From: Symbiodinium natans
Taxonomy: Eukaryota > Sar > Dinophyceae > Suessiales > Symbiodiniaceae
DNA length: 64,000 nt
Assembly (NCBI GenBank): GCA_905221605.1
Contig: CAJNDS010002120.1
Coordinates: forward strand, 344,501 to 408,500
Direction of reading: 5' to 3'
This document shows positions 47,301 through 56,399 of the stretch, in pieces. A model generated the notes under the pieces. That model searched no databases. It was not told where the DNA came from and worked only from the letters and a program-made list of their open reading frames with translations. The stretch's first letter is position 1. Every line of letters starts with the position of its first letter. The position numbers were made by a program, and so were the translations under genes.

Positions 47301-48501
47301 GCATGCGTGCTACCAAATGCCGGACAAAGTAGGGGAAGTGCGGAATAGACAAGAAGCAGCGACTATCCGTGACCAAGAGCAGGACATGGGCTCCTGCGGA
47401 CTCAGCAGCCCGGAGCTGTGGAAGTAGGCAGCCGAGTAATGCATTGTAGTCAATCTCTGGGTGGAGACCTTGCGGCTCAGGCGGTTCGCCGGAGATGGCT
47501 CCCGAGGCCAGTTTCAATGGCAGTATGCCGCTAGGGGTGGGCTCAGGGAAATTCTGATTACTTTCTAGTGCCTGCGCGAGATCATCAGGCTCCTGAGGCC
47601 CCGGCACATGGTCAGCACTGAGCGTGCGAAGCTGGCATATAGCCTGCATTGCGGTCGCCGCAAGGACCTGTGGACCTGGGTGGCTAGGGACCTGCCACGG
47701 TGGCAGGTCGGCTGCCACTGGCGCGGGAGATGGCCTCCCATGTGGAACTCGCGGCTCGATCCTACTGACCTCACCCACTGGGTATTCTCCAACACGTGGA
47801 GGAATCGGCGGTACGGGAGGGCGAGGACTATTATCCGGCCAGCAGACCCTAGGTGGATTAGGTGATGGAGTTTGCCAGGGCCCGGGAGACAGGGCTGTCT
47901 CCCTACCCGCTCCTTGTTCGGTGACAACACTCGCCCAAGGGGGAAGGTCTATCGCGTCACCAGGCAAAGCACTGTGCGTGGACACCGCTCGCCCCACGAG
48001 GGCACTGCCATGCGGCATGATGCCGATGCCTGGCCTCCATGCATGCAGGAGAAAACAGCGAACCGTGGGTTGCCGGGCGAAGCATACGGCGTTGCTGTTT
48101 CTCAAAAAGGCAGAATGGTCCAGACACAACAAGGGTTGTATTTCCGGCGGAAAATATCGGCACCAACCGGCAGCATCGAATTCGTGAGGCAGGATGACGC
48201 CGGCTTGCATCTGCCTGGTCATTGCGATATCACTGGTCCCTAAAGTGGCAAGTGCAGTGAGTTGCCCTCTCCTGGCAACGTGGACTTGGAGCACTTGCGC
48301 TCCAACCCGGATCGCGTACGGTTGACAGGCATACGACTCCATGGCATCACTCACCGAACATGGCAGGCCAAACTCATGTGACAACCCCACAGACAGCGAA
48401 GAACCACGAGGCAACCTCCAGACACCAAGATCCCAGGAAAGTCCGTGCAAGAACAAGGGAGGGACAACAGGAAAGGGAGGACCAAACAAAAACCACAGCA
48501 C
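44341..48501 (-). CDS. Array ORF, 1386 residues, glycosyltransferase-like plus alpha/beta-hydrolase-like
   Basis: Largest ORF of the array, without stops. The ATG at 48342 (MESYACQPYAIRVG, residue 54 of the open frame) looks like the true start. A Pro-rich linker (about 200-320) precedes a segment with a beta strand ending in LMLLDHDTLF (about 446-455), NGGLVLF (about 535) and HGYGAKGK (about 717). That order of D-x-D, N-x-G and H-G-x-x-K motifs resembles GT-A fold glycosyltransferases of the GT8 type. Further on, KLCVTGFSAGSYTGAAV (about 1012-1028) has the G-x-S-x-G nucleophile elbow of alpha/beta hydrolases, with a possible His in GGHSYGHFVH (about 1116-1125). Both calls are motif-level inference. 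No transposon motif seen in it. Confidence 0.75.
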   Translation of the reverse strand: MLWFLFGPPFPVVPPLFLHGLSWDLGVWRLPRGSSLSVGLSHEFGLPCSVSDAMESYACQPYAIRVGAQVLQVHVARRGQLTALATLGTSDIAMTRQMQAGVILPHEFDAAGWCRYFPPEIQPLLCLDHSAFLRNSNAVCFARQPTVRCFLLHAWRPGIGIMPHGSALVGRAVSTHSALPGDAIDLPPWASVVTEQGAGRETALSPGPWQTPSPNPPRVCWPDNSPRPPVPPIPPRVGEYPVGEVSRIEPRVPHGRPSPAPVAADLPPWQVPSHPGPQVLAATAMQAICQLRTLSADHVPGPQEPDDLAQALESNQNFPEPTPSGILPLKLASGAISGEPPEPQGLHPEIDYNALLGCLLPQLRAAESAGAHVLLLVTDSRCFLSIPHFPYFVRHLVARMQWEGPFKERWFPILVNTKEAGLASVHFTWAGPEILAVLRILAPGVVLMLLDHDTLFTARWEAEELRRFAVLDLLPNTLSTESLGCMEVETDETQPCGSLPASPWSCSPDGSIPCGARSPNSIGMVCASEDQLEANGGLVLFYPNAPDGQNPRPPRFCIPGNVASAVTSIDTALSRALQLVIMPSEVPTPLPGMHEQVPLDQIHYRQCLRNTPLAGTTAHKHSDFVFAWALLGRYIHEVAWKTADLTAGRPEPDIQFGASPVRQVRGVKTWGQGPYEQGFLPLLRGYGGSHSRLAILPGPDFFMANRCAEVVPPPFVHGYGAKGKNILPQWGSVVRLPTLPESVWGNGNTVPLWASVGKKGSGPVRLQFFSGVLMFWKKDALSSCRATPKWRSRPNTPTGPLALLAAAAHAWLAQADLPWPLFAADIKVTPLGLSQYWDDGLAMRVQQALAAFAFPAYQYPPPKPHLTPSGECRSLFISGMNGKAENTPPTVSGSIIHTANSYALTGLEMETVRDNQGEKVRFEDTQRPLLLSTSGNAAHALLLLPQAAQLWARALYPQVEGCGLPAAVRARISSVEASLTMCPALAHLHMPHTAALTALHVGLAAGRAGECKLCVTGFSAGSYTGAAVAIAWHERQKLPDCKGDFVHIKARLGGVAMPRAMLQYILGSELRHAVSFVHHESDQLCIFRPSQAARTQAIGAGARLYYFTGPESLGSGGHSYGHFVHSEELFQLTPGDYVHKELTKKICGLADPWMDRTVRAGLMGVACGSVQLSDKSKTFINSVLGRQIRRPDMEAFLRIPSAENRSIASLRADCTQVLLMDAKPHLADLPPSYHELGPTMKLVLGMWLPHLSLERLVDMLGYQFLAMASEAEIEEEPSEQYHYPEQAAVKRAATPVAIKPGTHTWPICLLHRVYPRASVMLLTPELADVPDWATKWFAVAGKVPAKGTALLVTLREDKGDVAYPVLPRHVYRAPCPEEASHRPWRK

Positions 48502-48987
48502 ACAGGAGAGAAGAAGCAGAGAGGCGAGACAAAAACCAGCCAGGAGCGTTACAACCCTCTACACAATGGGTTCCTCGTTCAGTCAGCCAACCACCCTTAG
48601 CTTGAGCCAGGGCACATCCAACGCGCAACCAGAAAAGGGATGCAGCGTGTCATCGCAGGTGGCTGTTACTTGTGGCTGCACTGTGCTGCATGTACAAAGC
48701 AATGACCTGGAGACGATGGCATCCTTTACTTTGTCCGTGCACAGTAGTAGCACCAGAATGCAGGCGTACCTCGGTTGCTGGTCTGTTTGTAGCGGCAACA
48801 CAAGGGCCGGCGCGCATAAATCGATTAAAATGGAAAAAGGAAGGCACTCTCTACCCTGCCCCGACGACTACTCCGGGAGCTCGATATGGTCCGCCAGCAG
48901 CCAATCAGGATCGCTCAGCAACGCAGGCCACACCACATGCTCCGGGTCCTTGCCGATAACGACCTGACGGATTGTGAGGCCGGGGGT
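48502..48987. other. Gap between array ORFs
   Basis: About 490 bases with only short competing frames on both strands. Nothing recognisable; probably spacer plus the untranslated start of the 1386-residue ORF. Confidence 0.4.
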
Positions 48988-49856
48988 TCAGGGGTACTGC
49001 GTGCGTCCGTAGCCCTTGAAGGCGGTAAAGTGTGAGTCTTCGGAAAGGGCTTCTGTGACAGGAGGCACGCGATGATTGCCCCGCACCGAGTAGCACATCC
49101 GAAGGTGGTGCTGAAAGGTCTCTACGTCCTTTCGTCCGCCATAGACTAAAATTCGTGTCTCCCCGCCCGTGGGGGCTGGCAGCAAAGGAGGCAGCCTAAT
49201 GGGGCCCATGCAGACACAAGCCCGGAAGGTCGCATGGGCCTCGGAAATTGCAATCTGGTAGGTGATGGTTCCTCCAGAGCCAAGGCCCATGAGATATGTG
49301 GGCAAGGAGATGCGAGGGCTCGCATCACGTTGGACGGCCAGTAGGAGCGGTAGAATTTCCATGGTATACACTGCCTTGGTCCAGGCCGCACCGTCAGGCA
49401 GCATCCAGGCAGGCGGTGAGCCTGCTTGTCCCGCCACAGGCCACGCGCAGGCAATGACGGCCTTTTGAAAGCCAGGTTGCTCCACAGATACTCGATGGCC
49501 CCTTGCCAAGGCAGTGGGTGCATATTCTCCACATAGAAATGTCCACAACCAGGGAGGAGAAGCACTAGCGAGTTGGCTTCCCCTGCATCCGCACTCGGCC
49601 GGGATACAACAAAGGGGAGGGTTGAACTGCCATGGCTCGCCGTAATCCAGGTGTTTTCACGCCCAGCTACGAGCGGAGGGGCAACCAATGGAGGAGGCTG
49701 CAGGTTCTCCATGCCAAGGGGCTCTTGCAATGCCATGGCGAAGAAGAGGCAGCCTACCCAACTGATGGGGCAAGGTAGAGGAAGACTGGGCAGCCTTGCC
49801 TGAGAGCCGTGCCGTCCAGCGCAAAGAAAGTCACACAACAACAAGCTTGTTCCCAA
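48988..49856 (-). CDS. Array ORF in two overlapping frames (187 and 236 residues), parent of the 12-14 kb modules
   Basis: A 236-codon frame (49856-49146) and a 187-codon frame (49548-48988) overlap by 400 bases. The upstream frame gives a hydrophobic start and LLPGCGHFYVENMHPLPWQ; the downstream one gives MWTFLCGEYAPTALARG, AGQAGSPPAWMLPDG and VYGGRKDVETFQHH. The decayed modules at 12-14 kb show similarity in both frames, so the nucleotide homology is clear but which frame is coding is not; one protein with a frameshift near 49,540 is possible. No family recognised. Confidence 0.5.
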
Positions 49857-50034
49857 CGTCCCCTGACTCAGCTCCCTTCAGTTGGAGACTTCATCAGCAG
49901 CAAAACATGATCAATGGTTACAACTTTCCAAATCGGTCAAGACAACAGCATGACAATACAGGAATGCCGCATGACCATGGATAACGACCGATGTACTAGG
50001 CCGCCGTTTGTTCCGTATTCGCACAAGGTCAGCG

Positions 50035-50727
50035 TTAGATGTCACTATCCGAATGCCGATTGTCTTCAAGCAGATGCATGGTCTCTTCCTCTAAATGCTC
50101 GAGTATGTCGGTAGCAATACGTTCATCGAGGAAGCACGCTACCCACTCCAGAATGACGGCATTATCATTGGGGACGGCATCGGACATCGCTTGCAAAAGC
50201 AAATTGACTTTATCGGCAGTGAAACGCCATGCAAGCAAAAGATGCTGCTCCAAACGCGCTTTTATGAGGTAAATTGGAAAATCTTCCTGGCGATGCACTA
50301 TGATTGGCCTGGCCCAGGCTAAAAGGGCATTCTGCTGTGGTCCAGGCGGACGCCTGAACATAGCCAGTAACGCCCCGTACTCCTGGGCAAGCTCGTTCCT
50401 CAAATCCTGCGAAAGATCTCGAAGGTGGTGCGCGAGCCAGGCACGATGACCTCCAACAGAGTGCGCGAGTTCGGCCGCAGCAAACATGGCGAGGGTCCGT
50501 TGATTAGGACGTCCTTGGGCTGCCGAGGCATCGCGGATTCCTTGCAGTACGAGGAGCTTGGTGAGCGATATCCAGCCAGCACTACAAGTGTGGCTGTGGC
50601 CTTCGAGGATGGGCTCGCTGGAAAAGATCTCCGGGTGTTCGTAAGGGTAGCATCTTTCCCAGTCACTGTCGCCATCTCCATTGACAGCAGTGTAAAGGCT
50701 GCCACCAATGACCAACGAAGCAGCCAT
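50035..50727 (-). CDS. Array ORF, hypothetical 230 residues, helical
   Basis: Begins MAASLVIGGSLYTAVNGDGDSD and continues with amphipathic helices (HLRDLSQDLRNELAQEYGALLAMF; ADKVNLLLQAMSDAVP) to an acidic end (LEHLEEETMHLLEDN). Good coding composition, single frame, no family recognised. Same strand as the rest of the array. Confidence 0.55.
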   Translation of the reverse strand: MAASLVIGGSLYTAVNGDGDSDWERCYPYEHPEIFSSEPILEGHSHTCSAGWISLTKLLVLQGIRDASAAQGRPNQRTLAMFAAAELAHSVGGHRAWLAHHLRDLSQDLRNELAQEYGALLAMFRRPPGPQQNALLAWARPIIVHRQEDFPIYLIKARLEQHLLLAWRFTADKVNLLLQAMSDAVPNDNAVILEWVACFLDERIATDILEHLEEETMHLLEDNRHSDSDI

Positions 50728-50894
50728 GCCGGGCAGTTAGTTCGGGGAGGGCAAGCGGGCGCCTGCTCCTATGAGCCCTGGCGGCACAGAACAAGGGGGC
50801 AAGTTAGCGGGTAATACCATCACTCCTTTATGTTCGCGGCTGAGAGGGCTATGAGCCACAGGAACAAACTGGCAATCCATGCGGGGGACTAGGG

Positions 50895-51150
50895 CGTGTG
50901 AGTGCGGGCGCACTCACGTACCCAACATCAAATCACTCCCGCACCCTCACAAGATTCTTCGCAAGTAATACTCGGGAGCAAGGGAGCAATGCGAACGGGA
51001 GCTCCTGAGCCGCTTCACCGAGCCCCTGCTCGGAAATGGCGGTGAGGGGTCACTGCTCGTCAAACTTATACAGAGAACGCAAATGGATCTACTGCCTTGA
51101 GAAGAGATGCAGGTTCCTACACCGCCGTGTGAGTGCGGGCGCACTCACGT
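50895..51150. repeat. 256-base segment bounded by identical 25-base palindromic repeats
   Basis: CGTGTGAGTGCGGGCGCACTCACGT occurs at 50895-50919 and 51126-51150. Each copy is itself an inverted repeat (GTGAGTGC / GCACTCAC arms with a four-base loop). The sequence between them is GC-rich with no ORF of note. Could be a small non-autonomous element or a regulatory/terminator structure between array ORFs; no target duplication was found. Confidence 0.6.
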
Positions 51151-51162
51151 GGCATGAGCAAC

Positions 51163-51783
51163 TCAACCGTCCTCCTCCACTTGCCCAGCGACTGGGGTCC
51201 TAGCCTGGCTAGAGGAGGGGAAGAGTATAGCATTGTTTCGCATTCGCGCGACACCCAAGTCCATCAATTCCGTACCATGAAGCTGCAATTTTAAATGGGT
51301 GCAGTTCACACGCACGACGGGCACGACCCGCTGTGTACTGGCGAAGGTTGACGTCGATGTCACAAAACGCCTGCGCGATGCCCAAGCCCCGATGATACCT
51401 CCCCAGCGCCGACAAACAGCAGCCACTCTCGCGGTTTCCCTCAGGGATGGGAGGGCAACCCTATAATTCTCGACTCCAGGAGCGACGTGAGGGAGGCGAG
51501 TATAACAACAACCCCAATTCGACTGTTGTTGCCGCCAGAGGTACACTTGTGGAGGCTCGGAGAGGCCTTCGCGCGGCTCTATAATTAACCACAGGCTCAA
51601 GCACACAGTGCACGCATCAAAGAGGATACAACGCAATGCATCCATTGGGCAGTCGTGAAGGTGTCTATCGCTGTGCCTGGAGGCGGGCATACAGTAGGCC
51701 GACGTAGGGCTCAACTGCGAGACAATCACAAGCAGCGGAGCAAGACGTTCCATATGGATTTGAGGGCTGGATGCCTCAACCAT
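51163..51783 (-). CDS. Array ORF, hypothetical 206 residues
   Basis: Starts with MVEASSPQIHMERLAPLL; one hydrophobic patch around residues 50-68 (CILFDACTVCLSLWLII), Cys and Arg scattered. Ends 13 bases from the palindromic repeat. No family recognised and composition less convincing than its neighbours. Confidence 0.4.
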   Translation of the reverse strand: MVEASSPQIHMERLAPLLVIVSQLSPTSAYCMPASRHSDRHLHDCPMDALRCILFDACTVCLSLWLIIEPREGLSEPPQVYLWRQQQSNWGCCYTRLPHVAPGVENYRVALPSLRETARVAAVCRRWGGIIGAWASRRRFVTSTSTFASTQRVVPVVRVNCTHLKLQLHGTELMDLGVARMRNNAILFPSSSQARTPVAGQVEEDG

Positions 51784-51980
51784 GTCAGTGATGCCTTCCT
51801 GAGGGGAAGGCGGTGGACTACCTCGGATCTACAGAGTTGACCTGAGCCAGCACTGCGCAGCACCCATGAAGAAGTCCCGCCAACACATTCCCTAGAATGC
51901 AAAACCGCGAAAGCAGTGTGGAACTGGAGAACGAGACCCTCATGCTTCCAAGGCCAAGCCTTAATGAAGGGCCGGGGTCC

Positions 51981-53216
51981 CTACTGCATTTTCAGAAGTA
52001 TGTTTGCATTCGGAGCAAAAGCTCGGAGTACTGTCGACGCAGGACTCGCAACTGCCCCTTGTGAGTCGGCCAGGACAAAAGATCGACACTCGAGGTGCCC
52101 ACTGCGTTCTCTCATCGCTTGCACGCATTTGACCATCAACAGGGACACAGGCCAGCTACCAGAAGCCAAAACAGGGCAAGGCAGGTCATTCCAATCGCTT
52201 GGGTTGAGGAGCTGCAGGTGCCAGGACGGCCATCCAACAGTGACGGGTGGATGCGCTGCCCTTACAGCCAGGAGATCATTGTAGGCATATACAGTGAACG
52301 GTGCGCCCACCGGCCAATCTACCAGGGCACAGCACGGAGGGACAGGTAGGTGGCTAAGTTGCGAAACCGCGAAGACCCCAAGGAGGTCTGGCTGCAGGCG
52401 GTTCGGGCACAAAGCACATAAGGCAGGGAAAAGTTGAGTGGTAAGTTGGAGAGTATCCCCTTCAAGAGCTTCTTGTCGAAAGGGGGCAACGCACCAAACG
52501 ATTTGAATCTTACAACCTTGATGTTGAGTAACGCGCACAAGGGTGAGATTGGCAACAAGGCCAGCATACCTTACCCTACAACGAGAAGCTGCTTCACGGA
52601 CTGACCAAGGGGCAGGCACGTGACGCTGCAAGGTGGACTGTGTGCGAGGCCATAGACTGCCGCAGTGGCCCTTTGCCTGCGGGTGAGGAGAATCCATTTG
52701 GGCAGGCCAATGATGCTCATGAGCAAGTCGCCCGCCCAGGAGCTGCCTTGCAGGAGTTTGATTGGTAAAGTCAGCTGTAAACGGTGAACGCAGTCGGCTC
52801 GCGAGTGGGAAGTTTCCAACTGCATGGACGTCATAAGTGCATTCGTCAAGAGGCGTGACTCCAAAGAACGCTCCGGCGTGTTCCCCCGTGGGAATCGCAA
52901 AGAAAGGCATTCCCCTCAGACCTTCCATGAGAAGTCGGAACCAGTGCGAATTAACTGATGCAAGACAGGCCACAGACTGGATCGCCAATTGGCACCAATG
53001 AAGCATGTGCCAATGAAAGTCTAAGCCACCCGAGACCTGGCCGATCTTTACTTCTTGGCTTATGCTCCAACTAAGCCAAGCCTGGAAGGCATCAGCGGCA
53101 TTTTCCGTGCCATGAACACTCTGCAATGGTAGGGCAAGAACAACCTTGATGTTGCAGAGATCCACAAGAAGGCGTTGCGCGACTGACGATGTCAGTCTTT
53201 GCACAGGGTCCTCCAC
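51981..53216 (-). CDS. Array ORF, hypothetical 411 residues (N-terminus may extend to 53373 by frameshift)
   Basis: Soluble-looking protein with many Trp/His (FHWHMLHWCQLAIQ, HEHHWPAQMDSPHPQ) and a C-terminal region (MRERSGHLECRSFVLADSQG) that has a decayed paralogue at 53530-53781. An acidic 93-codon frame (53373-53092, MSMSTEEDCLDSDPRQLEYA) overlaps its start in another frame and has the look of a real N-terminus, so the gene may carry a frameshift near 53,210. No family recognised. Confidence 0.5.
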   Translation of the reverse strand: MEDPVQRLTSSVAQRLLVDLCNIKVVLALPLQSVHGTENAADAFQAWLSWSISQEVKIGQVSGGLDFHWHMLHWCQLAIQSVACLASVNSHWFRLLMEGLRGMPFFAIPTGEHAGAFFGVTPLDECTYDVHAVGNFPLASRLRSPFTADFTNQTPARQLLGGRLAHEHHWPAQMDSPHPQAKGHCGSLWPRTQSTLQRHVPAPWSVREAASRCRVRYAGLVANLTLVRVTQHQGCKIQIVWCVAPFRQEALEGDTLQLTTQLFPALCALCPNRLQPDLLGVFAVSQLSHLPVPPCCALVDWPVGAPFTVYAYNDLLAVRAAHPPVTVGWPSWHLQLLNPSDWNDLPCPVLASGSWPVSLLMVKCVQAMRERSGHLECRSFVLADSQGAVASPASTVLRAFAPNANILLKMQ

Positions 53217-53529
53217 CTCCGCAAAGAGGGATTAGAGGGTCATTGCCTAGGACCAGCGTCAAGGCCACGGGGGACAAATCCAAGGACAGAGCTTGCGGCA
53301 GAGCAAGAGTACGGGCGTACTCAAGCTGCCTTGGGTCGCTGTCAAGGCAATCTTCCTCTGTTGACATGCTCAAGTTGGGCCGTAAGGCAACGAGTCGTAT
53401 AGTGTGGCGGCAGGAAAGTGACGTCGCTGGGCAGCCTCAGACTCCCATGAGCCAAAGCACTACTACGCTATTGTGAGCCAAAGGCGGCGAGAAGGCGTTA
53501 CCAATGCAGCAAAGCCAGCCGTCCTAGCA

Positions 53530-53781
53530 TCAAAGTAGGCTGTGGAAGGCGGAGACCAGTCTAAACAGGTGACCTTCGAAGGTGAGGCACTTGTACTTAA
53601 GAAGCACCCGCGCATCCTCATGGAACGCTGTTTGGATTTTGGTGCACGTGTCCGCAACAAAACCCTGTTCATCGCAAAGTACGAAAGCCCGACTTTCAAG
53701 GTAACCACTCCGTTGCCGCATGTGTTGCACAATTAGTATTTGCAGCATTAGCACCGGCAGCATTGGATCGAATGAAGCCAT
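53530..53781 (-). pseudogene. Decayed paralogue of the C-terminus of the 411-residue ORF
   Basis: 83 codons; MRQRSGYLESRAFVLCDEQG aligns with MRERSGHLECRSFVLADSQG, followed by similar spacing to a hydrophobic end. No upstream part is found between it and 54.6 kb on this strand, so it is a fragment, probably a partial duplication of array sequence. Confidence 0.65.
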
Positions 53782-54313
53782 TGGTAGTCATTCCAGCACA
53801 GCTGACTTCGAACTCACAGTCCTCCCTGCTGCAGCGGGAGCGATCCTCGTGGCTCTCTTAAATGAAAGCAAGTCGAATGAAGCCCTTTCCCCGTATCATA
53901 AGGATCGTTTATATCGAGGCGTCTCCTTTGGTAATCCACTGATCATTCACGAGATTGTCGAAAATCTGGATGAGGGAAAACTCCTACTTGCATGGACTCT
54001 CATTGAAGTCATTGCAAGGCTGGACGCTGCCACTCAACCTCGCGCTACCGTGTCAATGCTATGGAAAATAAGCGCACCAAATCTCCGTGCCATCTTGTGC
54101 GTTGGAGAACGTGCGCTTGCCCAATCACTTTCGGAGCACTTTTCTTTGACCCCCAAGTGGTCTTCACGAGTTGTCGGGGCTTTAATCGGGCACAAAACTG
54201 GATGGGGTGGGGTAGAGGCATTGCTCCAGGTCTTAACGCCAAGAGCAACAGTCATTGCCCGTGAACTGTGTGAGTGTGAACAATTCCCCTATCACTTCTT
54301 TTGGCCGTGGTAG
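53720..54313 (+). CDS. Hypothetical 197-residue ORF
   Basis: Ordinary protein-like composition with several helices (AAAGAILVALLNESKSNEAL; GKLLLAWTLIEVIARLDAA) and no recognised motif. Opposite in strand to the array and partly over the pseudogene fragment at 53530-53781. May be part of the Helitron-bearing segment to the right, or chance. Confidence 0.35.
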   Translation: MCCTISICSISTGSIGSNEAIGSHSSTADFELTVLPAAAGAILVALLNESKSNEALSPYHKDRLYRGVSFGNPLIIHEIVENLDEGKLLLAWTLIEVIARLDAATQPRATVSMLWKISAPNLRAILCVGERALAQSLSEHFSLTPKWSSRVVGALIGHKTGWGGVEALLQVLTPRATVIARELCECEQFPYHFFWPW

Positions 54314-54660
54314 TCATACCCTGTTTCTTCTCACACAATAGATTCAGAGCCACGTTATTGGCTTTAATGCCCCTGGCTGGACCTACCTCACTTTGGCCAT
54401 CTGTTCGCAGACAGTGGAGCTATGTGCCAATGTGTCCACTGAGTGAGGGTGTGGTTGCCCCTTGTACTTTGTGCTCGGTGGGCTTTATTGCCGCTTATGG
54501 TACTCGTACCCTTACGTGCTCCTCTGTTATTTGCTTCGTTGATTGATCACTGTTAACATTGTGATCACCTACCCATCCCCATCCGAATATAGTTGGCACA
54601 TGCGTGGCAGTTATTTTGCTCAAGCGCTCGTTATGGGAGCACTGACCCTTAACCCGCGCA

Positions 54661-55120
54661 ATGGCCTTCTGTCTGGATTTGGCGCCGGATCATCTTAGGA
54701 AGATTCTTGGCTCTTCCATCCATATTTCGCCCTGCCTCTTCTCGTATGACAACAAATTCTGTACCGTGGAGTCCAGTATCGCCTTTTGCATTATGCAGCT
54801 GGCTGGCACGGTCTCCATTCGTGCACACTTGGATGCCGATGTAAAGTCCTCCGAACTGGTTGGGGCTGCTCTCCAGCTTATCCACCGCTGTTGGTCCAAG
54901 GGACTTGCCCTCCAGTTAAGGGAGATAGATGGATGCGGATGCCTTGAGTGGCAGCAATGGGGGTTACAAACTCTGCGCGCTATGGGTTCGGTGAGTGTGG
55001 CGTGGCATAATGTACTTGCTGGCCACATCGGGCAGGCGTATATAATTGCGCTCCCGGTAACATTGCATGCATCTTGCAGAATTGCCACTACTGCCCTGGG
55101 CAGCTACAAGGTGTTTTTTC
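54661..55120 (+). CDS. Hypothetical ORF ahead of the Helitron Rep region
   Basis: First 150 codons of a 329-codon open frame (54661-55650). They look coding (LAPDHLRKILGSSIHISPC, ADVKSSELVGAALQLIHRC) but match nothing I know. The frame later runs into the Rep region, so this may be the 5' end of a Helitron protein or unrelated sequence. Confidence 0.3.
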
Positions 55121-55259
55121 TTCGGTTGAGCTCGCTGTCCTGTCTGCCTGTTTTCCGTCTTCATGCACCTCTTCTCGCATACCAAAGGTCGCCCTCCCAC
55201 CCTGCTTGCTCGTGCCACCCATCATGGTTTTTTGGCCTGGCGTTCTTAAACGCCCCTCT

Positions 55260-56213
55260 GGGTCCCTCCCAGCCGAGAATGGCACCGGTGCGCCACGAGT
55301 GCAAGAGTACCAGTTCACCACCCAAACGGCCTGCGCCTTTCACAAACAGGGTCTTGGTGCGACCTGTGCTTTCGTTGGCCAAATCGCCACCTTCGGCGCT
55401 GATCGGCTACAACTCAGACGCACAGCTGCTTCAGTTCGTGTACGACCTCTGGCTGTTCACCACCATTGGCGGAGCCAAGAACAGTGCTAATGCTGGCATC
55501 CGAGAAGCCTTGGCGGCGAAGCCCTATTCACCGGAGCTCTGGCACACCTACCACGCTGCCTTGATCGACCTTCAGAAGCAACTGGGCTGGCCCAGCCTCT
55601 TCATCACTGTCGCGCCATATGAGTGGTCCTTCCCGTCCACCAGTGGCTAAGACGAACTTGCAAAGAGCTTGCGCTCGAGATTGGAAATCCAGTGTCCGAG
55701 ACCTTGCATCTGGCGCACGTGCTGACTCGGGCAGTCAAGGGCCTTCTTACGGGCAGCAACGAAGTGCAACCGAAGAGGGACGTGTTTTCATCCGCAGAAG
55801 GCCCTGGCAAAGTGCGGCACTGGGTTGCGAGACTGGAGTTCCAGGACGGCAAGCGCAAGCGCCACGGGCGAGGCACAATCCATGTGCACCTCCTCTTGTG
55901 GCTTGAAGATATGCAGTGCATGGATTTGGCCTCCAAGATCCGCGCCGACGTGCCCGCAGAGAAGGAGGAAGAGATGCGCGACCTCGTCGTTGGGTCCCAG
56001 TTGGACTACATGTCGAGCGGCCCCGTGCGCGAAGAACCGACCAAGGTGAGCGAGGCCCGGCAGCGGCTCCAGCTGCATCATCCGATCTGCAGGACGCCTT
56101 CAAGCAACGATGCCGCGCACCTTCCAGACGTGTTGGCCGCTCGCTGCCACGTGGACGTCCTGGCGTCGGATAGTGCTCAAGTGCTGTGCAAGCCGCCCGA
56201 CCACTCGCCATAA
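55260..56213 (+). pseudogene. Helitron replication initiator (HUH Rep) fragment
   Basis: Two frames join near 55,620. The first ends LQKQLGWPSLFITVAPYEW, the motif that precedes the catalytic region in Helitron Rep; the second carries GRGTIHVHLLLWLED, the two-His HUH motif, and beyond it a short coding region. Rep nicks DNA for rolling-circle transposition. The frameshift, the absence of a second conserved Tyr region that I can place, and the ragged C-terminus say it is decayed. Confidence 0.82.
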
Positions 56214-56399
56214 AATAGAAGGTGAATGTATATAAATGCAATCATTGATTGTGTTGGAATCCTGCATTCCAGGCTGCCTGCGAAAATAGCAGCTCCTTTG
56301 CTCAAGAGCTGTTAAACAACCGGGCCGTGTTCTGGCAGATTACCACCCGCTGCAGCCCGAAATGATCATGCAGCGCAGCAGCACCCACAATTCGGTCCA

